Shown: positions 1 to 12,925 of the stretch, piece after piece | Numbering within the stretch: the stretch's first letter is position 1 | Layout: every line of letters begins with the position of its first letter | Assembly (NCBI RefSeq): GCF_001039355.2 | Contig: NW_019775662.1 | Span: 84,983-148,982 of the forward strand | Direction of reading: 5' to 3' | DNA: 64,000 nucleotides | Source: Lingula anatina | Taxonomy: Eukaryota; Brachiopoda; Lingulata; Lingulida; Lingulidae | Position numbers and translations under genes: made by a program | Notes under the pieces: model-generated | Database searches by the model: none | What the model was told of the DNA's origin: nothing | The model's input: only the letters and a program-made list of their open reading frames with translations

Positions 1-1297
1 GAGGCCTATCAATCCCTAAAAAACCGGACACCCCCTTCTGTATCCGCCCCTGAATATTACAATAGATGTCGTAGTATTGCCTTGGAAGCCGTACTCCAAC
101 CTGTCCTGAAAATGACACATGCTGTTGTTTGTATACACGTGATTCACTGTTTGTTTGTTTGTTAGTAGTCGTCTCTTATCTCGGCGATTGCAGGTTGCTG
201 TCTGTTTACAGTTTACTTAAACTGGTGTTTACACGTGGAATAGTGCGCTGAAAATCACGCCAGGTCATCGTAGGTCTTGTCTGGACTCTGTTTTAAATAT
301 TTATCATCCTTCTGACACATGTTGAGCTAGGGATAATACTGTCTTCAGTTGTTTTACCTTGGCTGTTGGTCCTCTATTGTTTCCTGTATGTGTGTAGAAC
401 AGCATTTCACGAGGAAGCTATTTATAAAAACAGCGTATTTGTTCCATTCTTAGAGTAACAGCTGACACAAAAATATCTAACTCAACTATATCAGTACGTT
501 GAAATTTAGCTAAAATGGCTCATTAAATAAATAATAATCGACCATATCATTTAAAATCAAATATAACCAAATACTCCAGCATCCCCCCACACACACACAC
601 ACACATATCACGTTGTCTCGTGGCATTCCCTAAGTCACACCGGGTAGCAATTAGCAAACAAAGCTTTTCCGCTTGTCTCAGCGTAAACTGGGGCTGGCCT
701 CAGAAGCCGCCTATTGTTGTTGATGGCTATAATCTTCAGGTCACCTGGGGACAGAGATAGCATCCTCTCTGCCACCTGTGAGCGAGGAAACAAACCAAAC
801 CTGTTTATTTAAATGTGTCACACTCAGTTGCTGTTGGACAATGTCGGCTTAATTGGTGCTTGCGTCATAACGTTAAGAGGATAGACTACACAGCGGATGT
901 TTTAATCCAAACAGAGCGTCTTCAGGGTCGGTTAAGGACACGCACAGGCAGGTCACCCTGTATGGACTTTCACCAACGCAACAACCAGTTAAAATTGAAG
1001 CTCGTGTCGTATAGTACAGCCATCGGCTGAGACATTCGAGTGCATGCGAACTGTTAAGTAATTGTTTATTGTCTGTATTGTGGGTCTGAAAGTCAAAGTT
1101 TACGCTTTCGCCTTCTATTTAACGTACTGCAGGGATTCTGTAGTACCACTATACCGGAGTCTAAAGCCCCGAACGCGCACGAAAAGAGACTGCTTAAGTG
1201 ACAGTTGAGGACATCGGTGTGGATGAAGTATTTCAAACGCCTTGCCACGAAAAATTGAGAAGTATAAAAGTGTTCTGCAACCAGCTAATTTTCCAAT
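1..1297. other. Upstream flank, no gene recognised
   Basis: I see no convincing coding exon here. The short open frames have no splice context or recognisable protein pattern. It holds a short CA run near 590-605, and close to position 43 a CCGCCCCTGAAT string that resembles one end of the MITE at 31988-32154. The region just before 1298 should contain the promoter and 5' UTR of the tetraspanin gene, but no TATA box or clear start site is visible. Confidence 0.5.
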
Positions 1298-1552
1298 ATG
1301 GAGGGAGGTTCCCACAGTATTCAAGTAATAGAAAGAGAAAGACGAGAACCACGACAAAATCTTCGAGATCTAGGGACCGCCACCTTCATCTCCAAACTGG
1401 TGATAGCGTATGGATTAGTTACCCAGGTATTTTTACCATAAGTTTTTTTATATTTAATGAAAGTTGATGCGATAAATTTTTATGTTAAGAACTTGATATT
1501 TAATAGTTCTATGCATATACTTGCCTAAGATTCGTCTCTTCTTCTGTAAGCA

Positions 1553-1603
<51 letters not shown>

Positions 1604-4600
1604 TCACACACACACACACATTTTTCAACATCAAATTATTTGGTAATAATCGCTCGCCTTTATACAGCCAGAAGATGCAAGAACTAATTAAAAAAAGTGT
1701 TTGTTAATGGTGTATTAAATGCGGGCAGCGAAGTAAAAATTCGATTTTGATGGAATTTTTGCACCAGAAATTCGCCCGTCTTGCTTATACATGCAAAGCA
1801 TTAACTTAGCCATCCAATTAGGGTTTACAGAACAGAACAGAATATATATTGATAAAACAACTTAGCATATAAGGTGCAATCATCGGATCGTGGTCTTTAC
1901 ATCAATTAACGGAGAAAGTGTGAATTTGTTGATGTAGATTTACTCTCGCATGAAATAACTTAAAGCTTCACACGGCGTTATGCTGTGACTGACGTATTAA
2001 TGAAGGCTTTGTGCGGTGTATAGTCACAGTGCGGATATAGAAAGCACTGGCAGCATCTACCTGGGGGCCAGCTTTAGTCTACTGGATAATTATCAGCTTT
2101 ATTGTACAAAAGTTTTAGCAGAATGTTAACGCCTGGCCGTAAAACCTGCTAAAGAGCTTGCACCAAAGCAGCCCCCAGTTGTTAAAGCCTTGGATTTTAC
2201 ACAGTGTGATTATTTTTTGGCTTCGTTCACATGGAATGTCTATTTTCTAAAAATCTATTTTCTATTCGCNNNNNNNNNNNNNNNNNNNNNNNNNNNNNNN
2301 NNNNNNNNNNNNNNNNNNNNNNNNNNNNNNNNNNNNNNNNNNNNNNNNNNNNNNNNNNNNNNNNNNNNNNNNNNNNNNNNNNNNNNNNNNNNNNNNNNNN
2401 NNNNNNNNNNNNNNNNNNNNNNNNNNNNNNNNNNNNNNNNNNNNNNNNNNNNNNNNNNNNNNNNNNNNNNNNNNNNNNNNNNNNNNNNNNNNNNNNNNNN
2501 NNNNNNNNNNNNNNNNNNNNNNNNNNNNNNNNNNNNNNNNNNNNNNNNNNNNNNNNNNNNNNNNNNNNNNNNNNNNNNNNNNNNNNNNNNNNNNNNNNNN
2601 NNNNNNNNNNNNNNNNNNNNGAATGAAGCCAAAGTTTGTCATTATACATGTACGTACAGCGCATTCTTCCAGTCTTTAATTCATGTGCACAATATTTATT
2701 ATTCTTAGACTGAAAGGAATAAGAGACACCAGCTAAGCATATGAAGTGAAAAGCATGAAGTCGTTTGGATGTTTGCAAAAAAAAAAAAAAAAAAAAAAAA
2801 AAATATTGTTATACATTATAGTTACAATTTCTACTTTTATCCAAAGCCTGTCAGATTAACAGTGCGTTTTATATTGTTTTTTTTTTTCGATTCGAGAAAT
2901 TTGACCTCTGTGCATATTAAAATGTAAGTTAACATTATTTTAAAATATTCAATTTTAAATTTGTTTGATCACCAAATTAAATTGTTTCTCCGCCATAAGA
3001 ATATAAAAACTGTGTAAATGCATGTAAATGACATAATATTCACAGACAGCCAAATTTTAATTGCCATTATACAATAGAAAGAAACAAAATGGCTTAATTA
3101 TACAGGTGAGGAAGATTCAGCCGCGTGCTTCGCGACGCCACCGATCTCAAGATGTTATCTTCGGCGTCGCTCTGATAAACCGAGTCCTTTTTCCGTCCAC
3201 TTTAAGAGAATTCGTCAGGTGTTCGCCAGCGCAGTAAATATATGCAGGTGGTGTAGCCATGATGTGTTCACATCTGTAACGATGACTATCTAATCTACAG
3301 ATGTCATTGATTATGGCAATGATGCCGACGTTGACTGAAAAATTTTCGTATTTGATGTATAGAAAATGCAACAAGGCGCACCTGGAGGAAATATCAACTT
3401 CACTCATTGAAATCTGAATCTCAAAAGACATTTTCTATCACGCGTTATCATACTGATCAACGTGGGGCTTTATAAATTGTGAAGAACAACGTAACAAATA
3501 GGCCTACTGGATAGGCCATAAAAAGTATGTTATGTGTTAAAATATCAGGTACATTTATACTCTTTTTTATCTCTTCTTCATATGTGGATTTTTTTTTTAT
3601 TTGTTGCAGATAGCCGCTTGTATGACGGCCTTGATTATGCTAGTGAATGACGTTTCGGATAATGATGATGAGCTTTTCATGGACATCACCAGCGGCATCT
3701 TCCAGAGAATTCCCGCGCTGACCTTCTGGATGCCGATTGGTCTATTACCCCCTACAGTGATTGTGGCCATCTGCATGCGAAAACCAATGGAGAAACGTTT
3801 ATCAGTGTCTGCAATGGTAATGATAAATAAAAAATAATATATATGATATTGGGAGAAAAATTACAGAGACCCCTAATAAGAAAAAAGTCGCGAGTTTTAT
3901 CATGTCAAGTTGTTGACAACCAAAGCATCGGCTGAAAGAGCAGACTAAAAAAAAATTACTATCAGTTCTGCTCTGTGTGTTCTTAAAATCATTGCCATCG
4001 ATTTATAGGCCTACTCTTTTGGTTATGTGATCATTTTTTTTTTCTTTTTTTTTTTTTGTGATCAAATTATGCCGCAACCTCCATTTTTCTCTCCTTTCTT
4101 AATGCTTGATGCTTTTTTTTTTCAGATGTTTGTCATATTTTCCGGCTTTTTGGTAGTACTTGTCATCGTGTCGTGCATGAGTTCACATTTACTTAAGGAT
4201 AAAGCCGGGGTAGGTATCGGCCAAGAAACACTATAGAAAAAAATATAAGCATTTGTATGGGATGAGTGTGTTATTTAATTCAGAGGACAGAGGGGAAAGG
4301 GAAAGTTTTAGAAAGATTTTTGTCTTCCGCACTGGAGGAAAGGGACATTCAATTTCTCGCACGTGAGATTGACATATTCGAACATTTGTTTTAATCATTT
4401 GTTTTAATACTCCTTTTGTTTTGAAATTCACAGCGCTTTCGTTATATCGATACGTGACCGTTATCTATTTAAAACGGCTGTTTAAAATTGTTATTTCCTT
4501 ATTTCAGACAAATGCTCTCATGCTGAAGGGTATGAAAACCTCTATGTTCTATAGCATTGATTCGGAATACAAAGACGACATGAAAGTTTGGAACACGGTG

Positions 4601-6089
4601 CAGACCCAGGTGAGTATCTGTCGCTCCTAACACAATGGCTGCAATTGTTTTTATTTTCTGAACTCAGCACATCACGGCCTGCGTGACAGGAATGGACGTC
4701 CGCTAGGAACCGTAGCCCATTCCCCATTACTTTGTAGAAGAAACGACTCGCATTTCACCATCATTATACAAGGAGCAATATATAAAAACTCATTTCACCG
4801 TATTTTCAAATTAGCAAATTATTTTATATATATAAGTGATATTAGCACTTGTTTAACGCAACAAATCAACACATTCTTTCCAGTTTCTCTGCTGCGGAAT
4901 TTACAATTCAAGTGACTGGAAGAGGTTAGGGGCGGACGTCCCAAAGTCATGTCTGGCGACCTCTTTTAGTCAGTGGGACACGATACAACAAGAGCCATAC
5001 TATAAACAGGTTAGTGACCAATGAATGCGATTTTCGTGCTAAAACAATAACTAGGCCAACTATCATTCGATAAAGAACGTAAGCAATAAATTGAAAACGT
5101 GGTAGACAATAGAGCTTGTAACGTTAGTTAAAGCATAGCGTTGTTGGTGGTAACAAAATGGACAATTTATACTGAAAACAAACAAACAAACAAACAAACA
5201 AACAAACTTTGTATCGATGCTTGACTAGAATTCTACGGGATGTTTTTAATTTAAACGTAAAACTTCTTTGGTCAAATATATGGATAACTTCCTCCGCATT
5301 AATATGACTTTTCCCGTTGTTGATGGTGCAAGTTTTTTCTTCTTCTTTCAGGGTTGTGCCACTGTGATCCGACCTCAGTTGTTCAGTTACCTATCCACCA
5401 CGTACTCATTCTGTACTGTGCTCATTTGTGTACAGGTAGGCAGTGTTAGATTTCACTCGTTTCATTTAAAATGAAGACAGTCGAAAACTTCGTTTTATCT
5501 TCACTGAAATGAATTATCACTTAATGCGATTAATGAAATCTTTTTTATGATCAAGATATGGCTGAAATGCGTGTGTAGTATACTGGTTTGTTAAAAATAA
5601 CGGTCATCGTTGTCTTTTTTAATTGCCTATTAAACCTTTGAAATTAATTTGTAATGGGCACAATAAGAATAATAAAGAAAGGCCTATACAAGCCTTTAAA
5701 AATATTTTATTATTTTAGAAATTTAAGTTAGATAAGCATTATGTTTGTTTTTTGTTTTCAAGCTTGGCATCTGTGCGCTAACGTGGGCCTTAATGTTCAT
5801 GTCACGATATTGTCACGCGGACCGCGTGCGCACCTTTTGGGCAGACGACAAGTATTCCGATGGCGAAAACAGCGAAGATGAACTTCTCAACGGCGGCCCT
5901 CATTATACGACATACGGGACAACGTTGTTAGGCGACGCCACAAGTTCCGCAGAGAAAATTCCCATGCCAGACATTAGTGGACATTCTATCAATACACCAA
6001 CGCCTCCCAGGCCAGGCTACCAATCAGTGACGATCTCATATTTAGTGCCGGACGGGAATTCATTCCGTGCATTTGCCACTGACTTTTAA
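1298..6089 (+). CDS. Tetraspanin, seven coding exons
   Basis: Tetraspanins are four-pass membrane proteins that organise receptors and adhesion molecules in surface microdomains. Exons: 1298-1426, 3610-3816, 4126-4209, 4508-4609, 4884-5009, 5352-5435, 5763-6089. Each is bounded by AG and GT and all six introns are phase 0, giving 352 residues. TM1 (about 32-53) spans exons 1 and 2. TM2 lies around residues 79-98 (PALTFWMPIGLLPPTVIVAI), TM3 opens exon 3 (MFVIFSGFLVVLVIVSC), and TM4 spans exons 6 and 7. The large extracellular loop carries the diagnostic CCG motif (exon 5, FLCCGIYNSSDW), then VPKSC, then GC at the start of exon 6: the four-cysteine pattern. The cytoplasmic tail of about 90 residues is long for the family and rich in acidic, Ser and Pro residues. 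Family assignment is firm; the subfamily is not determined. An assembly gap lies in intron 1. The ATG at 1298 is the first in frame and gives a short cytoplasmic N terminus as expected. Confidence 0.88.
1555..1620. repeat. (CT)n(CA)n compound microsatellite
   Basis: CT repeat passing into an imperfect CA repeat in tetraspanin intron 1. Confidence 0.95.
2270..2620. other. Assembly gap (351 N)
   Basis: A run of N inside tetraspanin intron 1. Exons 1 and 2 join in phase across it, so no coding exon has to be missing, though an alternative exon could be hidden. Confidence 0.99.
2777..2803. repeat. Poly(A) tract
   Basis: About 27 consecutive A in tetraspanin intron 1. Confidence 0.95.
5175..5207. 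repeat. (AAAC)n microsatellite
   Basis: Tandem AAAC repeats in the tetraspanin intron between exons 5 and 6. Confidence 0.95.
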
Positions 6090-6093
6090 TAAA
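6088..6093 (+). terminator. Candidate poly(A) signal of the tetraspanin gene
   Basis: AATAAA overlaps the TAA stop codon of the tetraspanin. If used, the 3' UTR would be only a few tens of bases. A more distal signal is also possible. Confidence 0.35.
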
Positions 6094-9061
6094 ATTTATC
6101 TTGCACAATTAACTCAGGTACAGCTCTCTTCATCCCAGATGTAATGTTTTTAGCGTTCATATCACACCTTGCCTGTGGACGTCTGCCCTGTATGTCTTTG
6201 CGAACATTCCGCAGCTTTTGTTATAGGTGTCTCGTTTTCCCGAGCTCATTCCGAAAATGTACATTTGTGGTTGTAAATATCTTGTTTTACGCAAAAGGTG
6301 CTATTTTTGTATATGGAATTAAGCTAGGATTAGATAGTCATAGACTGGGTTTCCACAGATTTAGATCGATCCATCTGGATCGACCTAACTCCCTGGGGGT
6401 TCACGCGAAATTGCTGTCAGCCGAGCGCGCACGAAAGTTAATTACTGCCTTACAGCTTTAAGTAGGCGGGACAGACATTTAAGCCAGCTAGGCTGACAGC
6501 AGTCTAGTGAGACTCCCCAGGGGGATAGATCGATCTAAAAATCTGTGGGAATGCAGTCTTAGCCGCGGATAAGTTGTAGCTAGGTCTGTGTGTATGATAG
6601 TTAATTTTTTTTATTCACATTATAATCTTTTACATTATAATCTTTTAGTTTTTCCCTTCAGTCCAATAGGAATAATGTTCCGAGTTTTAAGAGCAACACA
6701 TGTTTATTGTCCTTATCACGTTAGGAACAGTTTATAATACACTTAAAGAGCGTTATTGCGTTTATGTTTCATATCATTTTCGCAAACCTTTGTTTTCTTC
6801 TTCAAATCAGAATCTTCCTATGTCATACATATATGTTCAGTCCTCTCCGAAACTCGCAAGTTTTAAGATTGCCAAATTCATCGCCCTCTGGTTTATTACA
6901 CCCTGATTAATATTAGAATTGTCAGTGAAAGTGCGGTGGATTTTTTTTTTTTTTTGAGTCCCTGTCTAGTATTAAGACACTTCGTTAACGGTATTGAATC
7001 TGGGAAAATATTTGAATTTTACAGACTCTGTATTTCTTAAAATATATATATATTTAATTAGTACATTCGAATTAAGTGGTACCTTGTAGGGGACCTTATA
7101 TTTTTATTTTATACAGAAAAAACATCACACATGCTACACTGAAATATATATTTTTTAAATTTTGTAAAATTATGTAACTGTAAAGTCCACAATTTTCCCC
7201 ATTGAAAAGATCTAATCATAATAGTATACGTCACAGTGTCACACAACGTTTAAGGGACTGATGTATTCACCAGTGTGGTTAAATTTATCTCCCAGTATAT
7301 GTATCACTATGTTGTATGAATTGCCCAATATATATGCGAATAAACAGTTTGTTAAATCGAACACCGATTTTCATTTCACTACAGAACTTTCCTCGATCCA
7401 TTTCACCGTCCTCGGGATATACGCCAGAATAACGGGTAATAGAACGTGAGCCCCGTCTTTGATGTTACTATTTTTTAAGCGGGACATGTAATCTAAACTA
7501 TAACAAAGTTATAATAATAGTTGAAATTACAGGTGTTACAGCAGTTTCCACCTGTAAAAAATTAGCATAAAACCAAAACAAAAAATGAACACAACAAAAC
7601 ATATTTGGTCCCTTGACGCGTTTTGATTATCTCGTCGCAGAATGGGGTTCGTGAAGGAACCGTTGGATCTGTTCTGTTTGGCAACCAAGCTTTGGCTTCA
7701 AGTGATCTTGAAAATAGGAAAACTGTGTAAGCAAACTCCAGACCACTTACCCTGTGTTCAAAGGGGAAATTTGAGCAAATTCTCGAAGCGTATATTCAAA
7801 AACTACAGGGGGTTTGATATGAGAAAAGAACTACTCTTTGTAATTCAGGATGATAAACAAGAACACGTATCATTTAAATTTAATATACACTGTGTATATT
7901 TAGAATTAGTTACAGAAGGAAGAACTCAGCAGTCAAGAGAAAACTTGGCGCTACTTCGGTGATTTTACTCCAAATGTTCGAATTTTTCTAATTTTTCTTT
8001 TTTCAATTATCATACGATATTTCGGAGTTTTAATTAAGAATAAGAAAATAATGAATCGAAAATATTTTTTTTTTTTGCAATGTCTATTTCGACCAATCCA
8101 CAATCTGCGTTTAACAACATTCAGCAAAAAGATACAAACGCAAAAACTAGCTCTTTAAGCGAAAATTAGGAAAATACACGTTTCCCCTTTTTAATCAGTG
8201 GTCTTCTTTTGATGGTGACATAACTTCGCCCGACATGCCCGTAGATTTTACATAGACAGCCGTTAGAAACAGAATCATTGCCCTGAAATTCTCAAAAGGT
8301 TGTCTTCAATAAGTGCGCCCCATGTGCTAATTCATCACGTTCACCTTTGCTGTTTATCACCATAATGTCTTTCAGACACTGCCATTGTTCAAGTAATTCT
8401 TCCACGCTGGCTTTTCCCCCAGCTAAGAGAGGTAAATGCTTAGACCCGCTAGTCCAGCCATTCCGTGGCGTTCTCTGCACGGAGGGTAGCGTTTCCGGGG
8501 AGTGAGTGAAGATAGACACAGTTCTCGCACGCAGGGTTCAGGTAAATTCTAAAGCAAATTGCAATATTCTGATAAAGAATTTCAACAGTGTCTTTTAATT
8601 TAAATCTCACATTTTTTTTCATCGCAAGGACTACACTTAAATGATACCCATTATTCCGCATAGTGATAAGACTTTGCCTTTCGGGGATACCGATTGTGAG
8701 AGAAAGCGCTTTCTCTGCTTTCAAAAACAAAAACGCATTTATATTTCGTATTTTATTTGAATTTAGGTAAAAAATATACAAGGAAACATTTTCCCGCAAC
8801 TAATTAACTGCGTTTTTTCTCACGCTCTTAATTTGCCTTTTAGAACTTGTATTTACGAGCAATTGTACCGTCAAATTATTTGCTTTTCTATATTTCACTT
8901 TCTCGTTAAACTTATTTTTGCGAAACTCAATTTTAAGTGAAATCATCCGATCTGTTTTTAACCGTTCGTTTTACCAAGTTAATAGCTTTATCTATTATTC
9001 CGTCACTGGTTCTTACGAGAAAATTATCATCTTATCTTTTTTTTTTACCTTATCAGCCAAG
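6094..9061. other. Intergenic, no gene recognised
   Basis: AT-rich sequence between the tetraspanin and secreted-protein gene A. It holds one MITE (6342-6559). An open frame at 7642-7962 follows a possible splice acceptor but has no recognisable pattern. The sequence AG at 9055-9056, six bases before the ATG of gene A, is a plausible 5' UTR acceptor (TTACCTTATCAG). The upstream noncoding exon and promoter were not found. Confidence 0.5.
6342..6559. mobile_element. MITE, GATCGATC family, copy 1
   Basis: About 218 bp with imperfect terminal inverted repeats. The left end reads AGACTGGGTTTCCACAGATT then AGATCGATC. The right end is the complement of AGACTGCATTCCCACAGATT then TTTAGATCGATC. Subterminal motifs AACTCCCTGGGGG and CTCCCCAGGGGG also mirror each other. 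There is no coding capacity. A second copy in opposite orientation lies at 16541-16735. The target duplication is not clear, possibly TA. Confidence 0.75.
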
Positions 9062-9243
9062 ATGAACGCGCGGACGAAGACCGTCCTGTGTTTCCTGGCC
9101 ACGGTTACACTGGTACTTTTGGTGCATTCGCCGCCTCTGGTTCGCTCCTCCCCTCAACTGAGCTCCCAGTATTACGAGGTTCGCCGCTGGATCCTGTGTG
9201 GTCACTGTCCCCCTAAGCAGTGTAGGAGCTATTACTGCTACGG
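9062..9243 (+). CDS. Secreted Cys-rich protein A, first coding exon (partial)
   Basis: ATG in good context six bases after a splice acceptor. It encodes 60 residues plus two bases of a Gly codon, then a strong donor (GG|GTGAGT) in phase 2. Residues 1-29 form a signal peptide with hydrophobic core VLCFLATVTLVLLV. The mature start ends in RRWILCGHCPPKQC and YYCYG, matching the core of genes B, D and E (W, then C, C-P, C, Y-x-C-x-G split by a phase-2 intron). The first two cysteines are spaced CxxC rather than CxC. I could not find a matching exon 2 before gene B starts. It may be lost near the poly-G tract, too diverged to see, or A may be an alternative first exon splicing to 17163. I do not recognise the family; an extracellular role is inferred from the signal peptide. 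Confidence 0.6.
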
Positions 9244-9279
9244 GTGAGTAGAACGGTCTCTCTTCAGGATGTAGACGGA

Positions 9280-9300
9280 GGGGGGGGGGGGGGGGGGGGG
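9280..9300. repeat. Poly(G) tract
   Basis: About 21 consecutive G just downstream of the gene A donor. Such tracts often mark sequencing or assembly trouble. Confidence 0.9.
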
Positions 9301-12300
9301 CTAAGGAAATATAATATTATTATATAAGAAGATAGCCACGTTCCTATCACCGACCCCTGTTTTCAGCCTTAAGTTCTGGTTTTACAGAGGAGGAGAAAAA
9401 TGAACACCGGTAAGAAAAAAGTAACGTACTTCCATATTTACTTTAATATTCTTCACTTTATATACGAATAAAGAGCAAATACCAAGCCTCTGGAGCGTTA
9501 ACTACCTACACAGTTTTTCGTCTTAGAAGTTCAACCCCATAGAACTCTTGTATTGCACTGTGCGTTTTTCAACTCTCCCGCTAGATGTCGCTATGTACAC
9601 ACCATACTAATTTTGAAAGTGCACGATATGTTGGACTTTCCTTTGATCACGAAGCCTCTGTCAACTCCTGAACTGTAAATAACTTTATAATTTGACAGAA
9701 AAGTAAGTCGTTTTTAATGTGGCTTAACGTGATCTTTTACGCAGGAGGCAACGCATTTCGACCCCTTAATAAACCAGACCCTTTGATGAATGGTCTACGC
9801 GTCATGCCTTATAGGTAGAAAAATATAAAAAAAATGTATTAAAATTAGATTAAAAAACAGTTAACCGCTTAAGAAGCGATTAACTTAAGGCCACCGTCTT
9901 GGAAGAAAACTATTTCACATGTTGAAATACAGTGACCAGTTCAACGTTAAAGGTTTGAATGGAGACTTTGCCATTTAATTTACTTTACGTTTATTGTCTG
10001 TAAAAGACCCATCTAACAGATACAGGTGCTAATTAAGGAACTGAGGGTCCGTAGATTCTGCTCTTATTAGATTCATAGAACAGGGTCAGCGTGACAGAAA
10101 TGGTTGAGAATCTCAGACGGCGTTTACTTGTACAAATCAGTGGAAACCAGATCCTGTACCTCAGCGAATTATCTCAGATAACTGCTTTTTTATTTTTATT
10201 TTTTACAATCACAATTTTCCGGTTATTGAGAGTTATATATTCGCACTGGCTAACCATTCTTATTTTCAATATAGTTTTTGCCAAGGGAATATTTTTCCTA
10301 TTTTATTTTATTTTATTTTATTTTTTTTGTGCCGATAGCCTGGAGATATTAGTTTGCCGATGTTAGATTAATTGTATGATTACGACCTATTAGCCTTCTG
10401 TTGGCTCCAATATTCAAGCACAACGGAGATATGTGTAAACGCATGGTTCCACATTAACTGTTGCCCTAGTATCGAGTATGGGCGCCGTCAAAGTTCAAAG
10501 GTCAAAGACAAACATGGCGCTTCTCTCGTGCATTTTACTGTTGTGCAAACAAATAAATTACAACAACTGTCATGTGTAATGGTTCAGAGGATAAAATACT
10601 CCCAGTGTCACGAAGATTAACGAAGCCGTCACTCTCGGTGGTCTTCCGGTCCTGTGATAACTGTAAAGACTGGCTACAGACTTCACTGGGGCGATGTAAG
10701 TTTTTGCAGCTGCGCACACGGGTTGTGTTTTCCCAGCGCCACAAAACTAATCTAATCCACTGGCATAACGTAAGTGGAACGAAATGGTAGAGTTGCGTCT
10801 GAGGCATGACGCCATTCATTCCATTAACTTTTTGTGTTCAGGCGCATCCAGCTCCGTTATAACTAAAACCGTAGTTAGACTGTCTGCAGGAGACGGACGT
10901 TTTCGCTGGGCTCAGTCGCTATGTTATCACAGAGTTAACAAAGGGTGGGCATTTTATCATTGCGACAACTGCAACCAAATTATCCACTTTTTTTGCTTTA
11001 GTTTTAAAACGGCTATAGATAAAAAGGTGCTTTCCACAGCCTGGGTTTCGTTAGCGCTTTCATTGGCGCGTTCTTGCGCGACTTTGCAACTGATATGCGT
11101 ATCGGGGAAATTAAATCGTTAATTTCCTTACAGCAAGATGAGATTACATACGTCATTTATTGTGAACGACAACGTAAACTGTTTGAACTTTCAAAGGGAG
11201 GGAAAATAATCAAAATATCCGCACGAAGTTCGGTTGCAGTAAGGCTTAATAGCATAAAAAATAGCTGTTTCAACTGATTAAAATTTAAGATGTGCATACT
11301 TCTTCAACTGTTGAATTAATATTGGCAAATGATGATGTACAGCAAAGGTAACTTGGACAAGGTGATATACCTGCCAAAATACTCGGAATGATTTTATCTT
11401 CATCATTGCTCACCCTTGTGGGTTTCTCAAATTGATGATTTGAAAATAAAACAAAGACATGGAGCTTTCTGGCAAGCGCGTTCTTTAAAAAAGCCATAGC
11501 ATTTCAGGGGTTCTCTACGTGAGTGAAATGACCCGGCGGGGTCGAGCTACTTAATCGCTCGTTTTCTGCGTTTCTCATTTATAAAATTCATGCAAAGGAA
11601 CAACTTCTGTTTGACGGCGAATTCTAAGGTACGTGTCCTTTTCCAATTTGTACGAAATCACGTAAACTTTGACATTTATATTACATCACGTACAGTAAGT
11701 TATCGATCTGTGTGTGTTTATTTTTATAACTGTAAATGAACATTTTGCAATCGGTTGCTACTCTCAATATCTAGAAATAATATAATCTCTACATGGTGTT
11801 CTTCAAAATCTATCGCTTGCGTACTTCATATAAAATGCCTTTCTACTGTGAATTATAGTATGATAAATGCAATTTCATGACGTTGATTCGGTGTCACCTA
11901 TTGTAATAACAATAATTCAGGTTTTGATTGAATTTATGCAAACCTTTTGAGTGCCTTCTTCTAAACATAAATTCAAGTATACGTAATATTTTTTCATCAA
12001 TCCAGCGGTCACATGAGCCATTTCTGTAAACCTAAGAATACGAACCGTTTGTTAGGAAGGTCTGATTACATAGAAAATACTTGTAATGCTTTTTTTACGA
12101 CCAGAATAGTGAAAACGAAAACCTTTAATGTGAAAATTTGTCTTACAAAACTTTGGTTACGCCGCTGCCAAATGTGGTATTTTCAAAGCAAAGGCGTCCG
12201 AATACCAAAAGATCTGTTCACAACGCTTTCACGCAGCCTTGGCTATAAATAACCCTTCGTTTAGTCTTAAAGTGTAAAAGAGGCAGATAATGGAATGAGT

Positions 12301-12925
12301 GACAGTAAAAATTCTCTTATGTGGTATTCCACAATTTGCCGATGTCTTCATACTTCCACATTTTAAAATACAGTCCAAAACGATATTGTTTAATATCATT
12401 CCTTAAAGTAACTTTTGTCAATTTATTGGTATCTACACGTTTTCTATTTCACTTCCCAAATTCAAGAAAAAAAAGAACTCCATAACACTGGAAGTAATTT
12501 TATCATTTCAAAACACCTTAAAAGTCCCCAGGAACATAGAAGGTACTATTTGGAAAATATGGATAAACCAGACTACGTTAATCAGACGATGTGGTCTTTA
12601 AATTTAATATGTAACTGGCATTCGTTCCCCATGTGGCAGTGATTGTAACGCCAGGTGAAATACTAGAATATGATCTAACTGAAATCTAATTAAATACACA
12701 TGAAAGTTTACATCAAAGTGTTTAAAGTCAGACACGGTTACAAAGCGTTACATTCTAGATTAGGTTAAACATATCTCCACGCGGACCTTTTAACACAATA
12801 CAGGCGGTTCAAAATATACAGAACACAGAAGCCGTAACTGAGACTTTATATGCCTGCCAAGATAAAACTGAAACGATAATTGCCTGGTTCTTTCGATATT
12901 ATCTGCATAGTGAGAAGACTCGGGT
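9301..12925. other. Intergenic or intronic, no exon recognised
   Basis: Lies between the first exons of A and B. I looked specifically for an AG followed by one base and a C-x-x-x-C-x-C pattern, which would be exon 2 of gene A, and found none that convinced. A TATAAAT at 12244-12250 lies upstream of gene B and could be its core promoter. AG at 12908-12909 (TTATCTGCATAG), 16 bases before the gene B ATG, is a plausible 5' UTR acceptor. Confidence 0.45.

Noticed and set aside
2190-2778. Several open frames of 125-183 codons on both strands
   Set aside because: They are open only because they run through the N gap at 2270-2620.
6144-6461. 105-codon plus-strand frame
   Set aside because: Runs into the MITE at 6342 and has no recognisable pattern.
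7642-7962. 106-codon frame after a CGTCGCAG acceptor-like site
   Set aside because: No domain, no partner exon and no good start context.
10514-10576. Short frame starting MALLSCILLLC resembling a signal peptide
   Set aside because: Stops after about 21 codons, with no donor that would continue it.
10784-11122. Frame with two Cys-containing words (CDNC) considered as exon 2 of gene A
   Set aside because: Cys spacing does not match C-D-x-x-x-C-x-C and the acceptor phase gives no family-like start.
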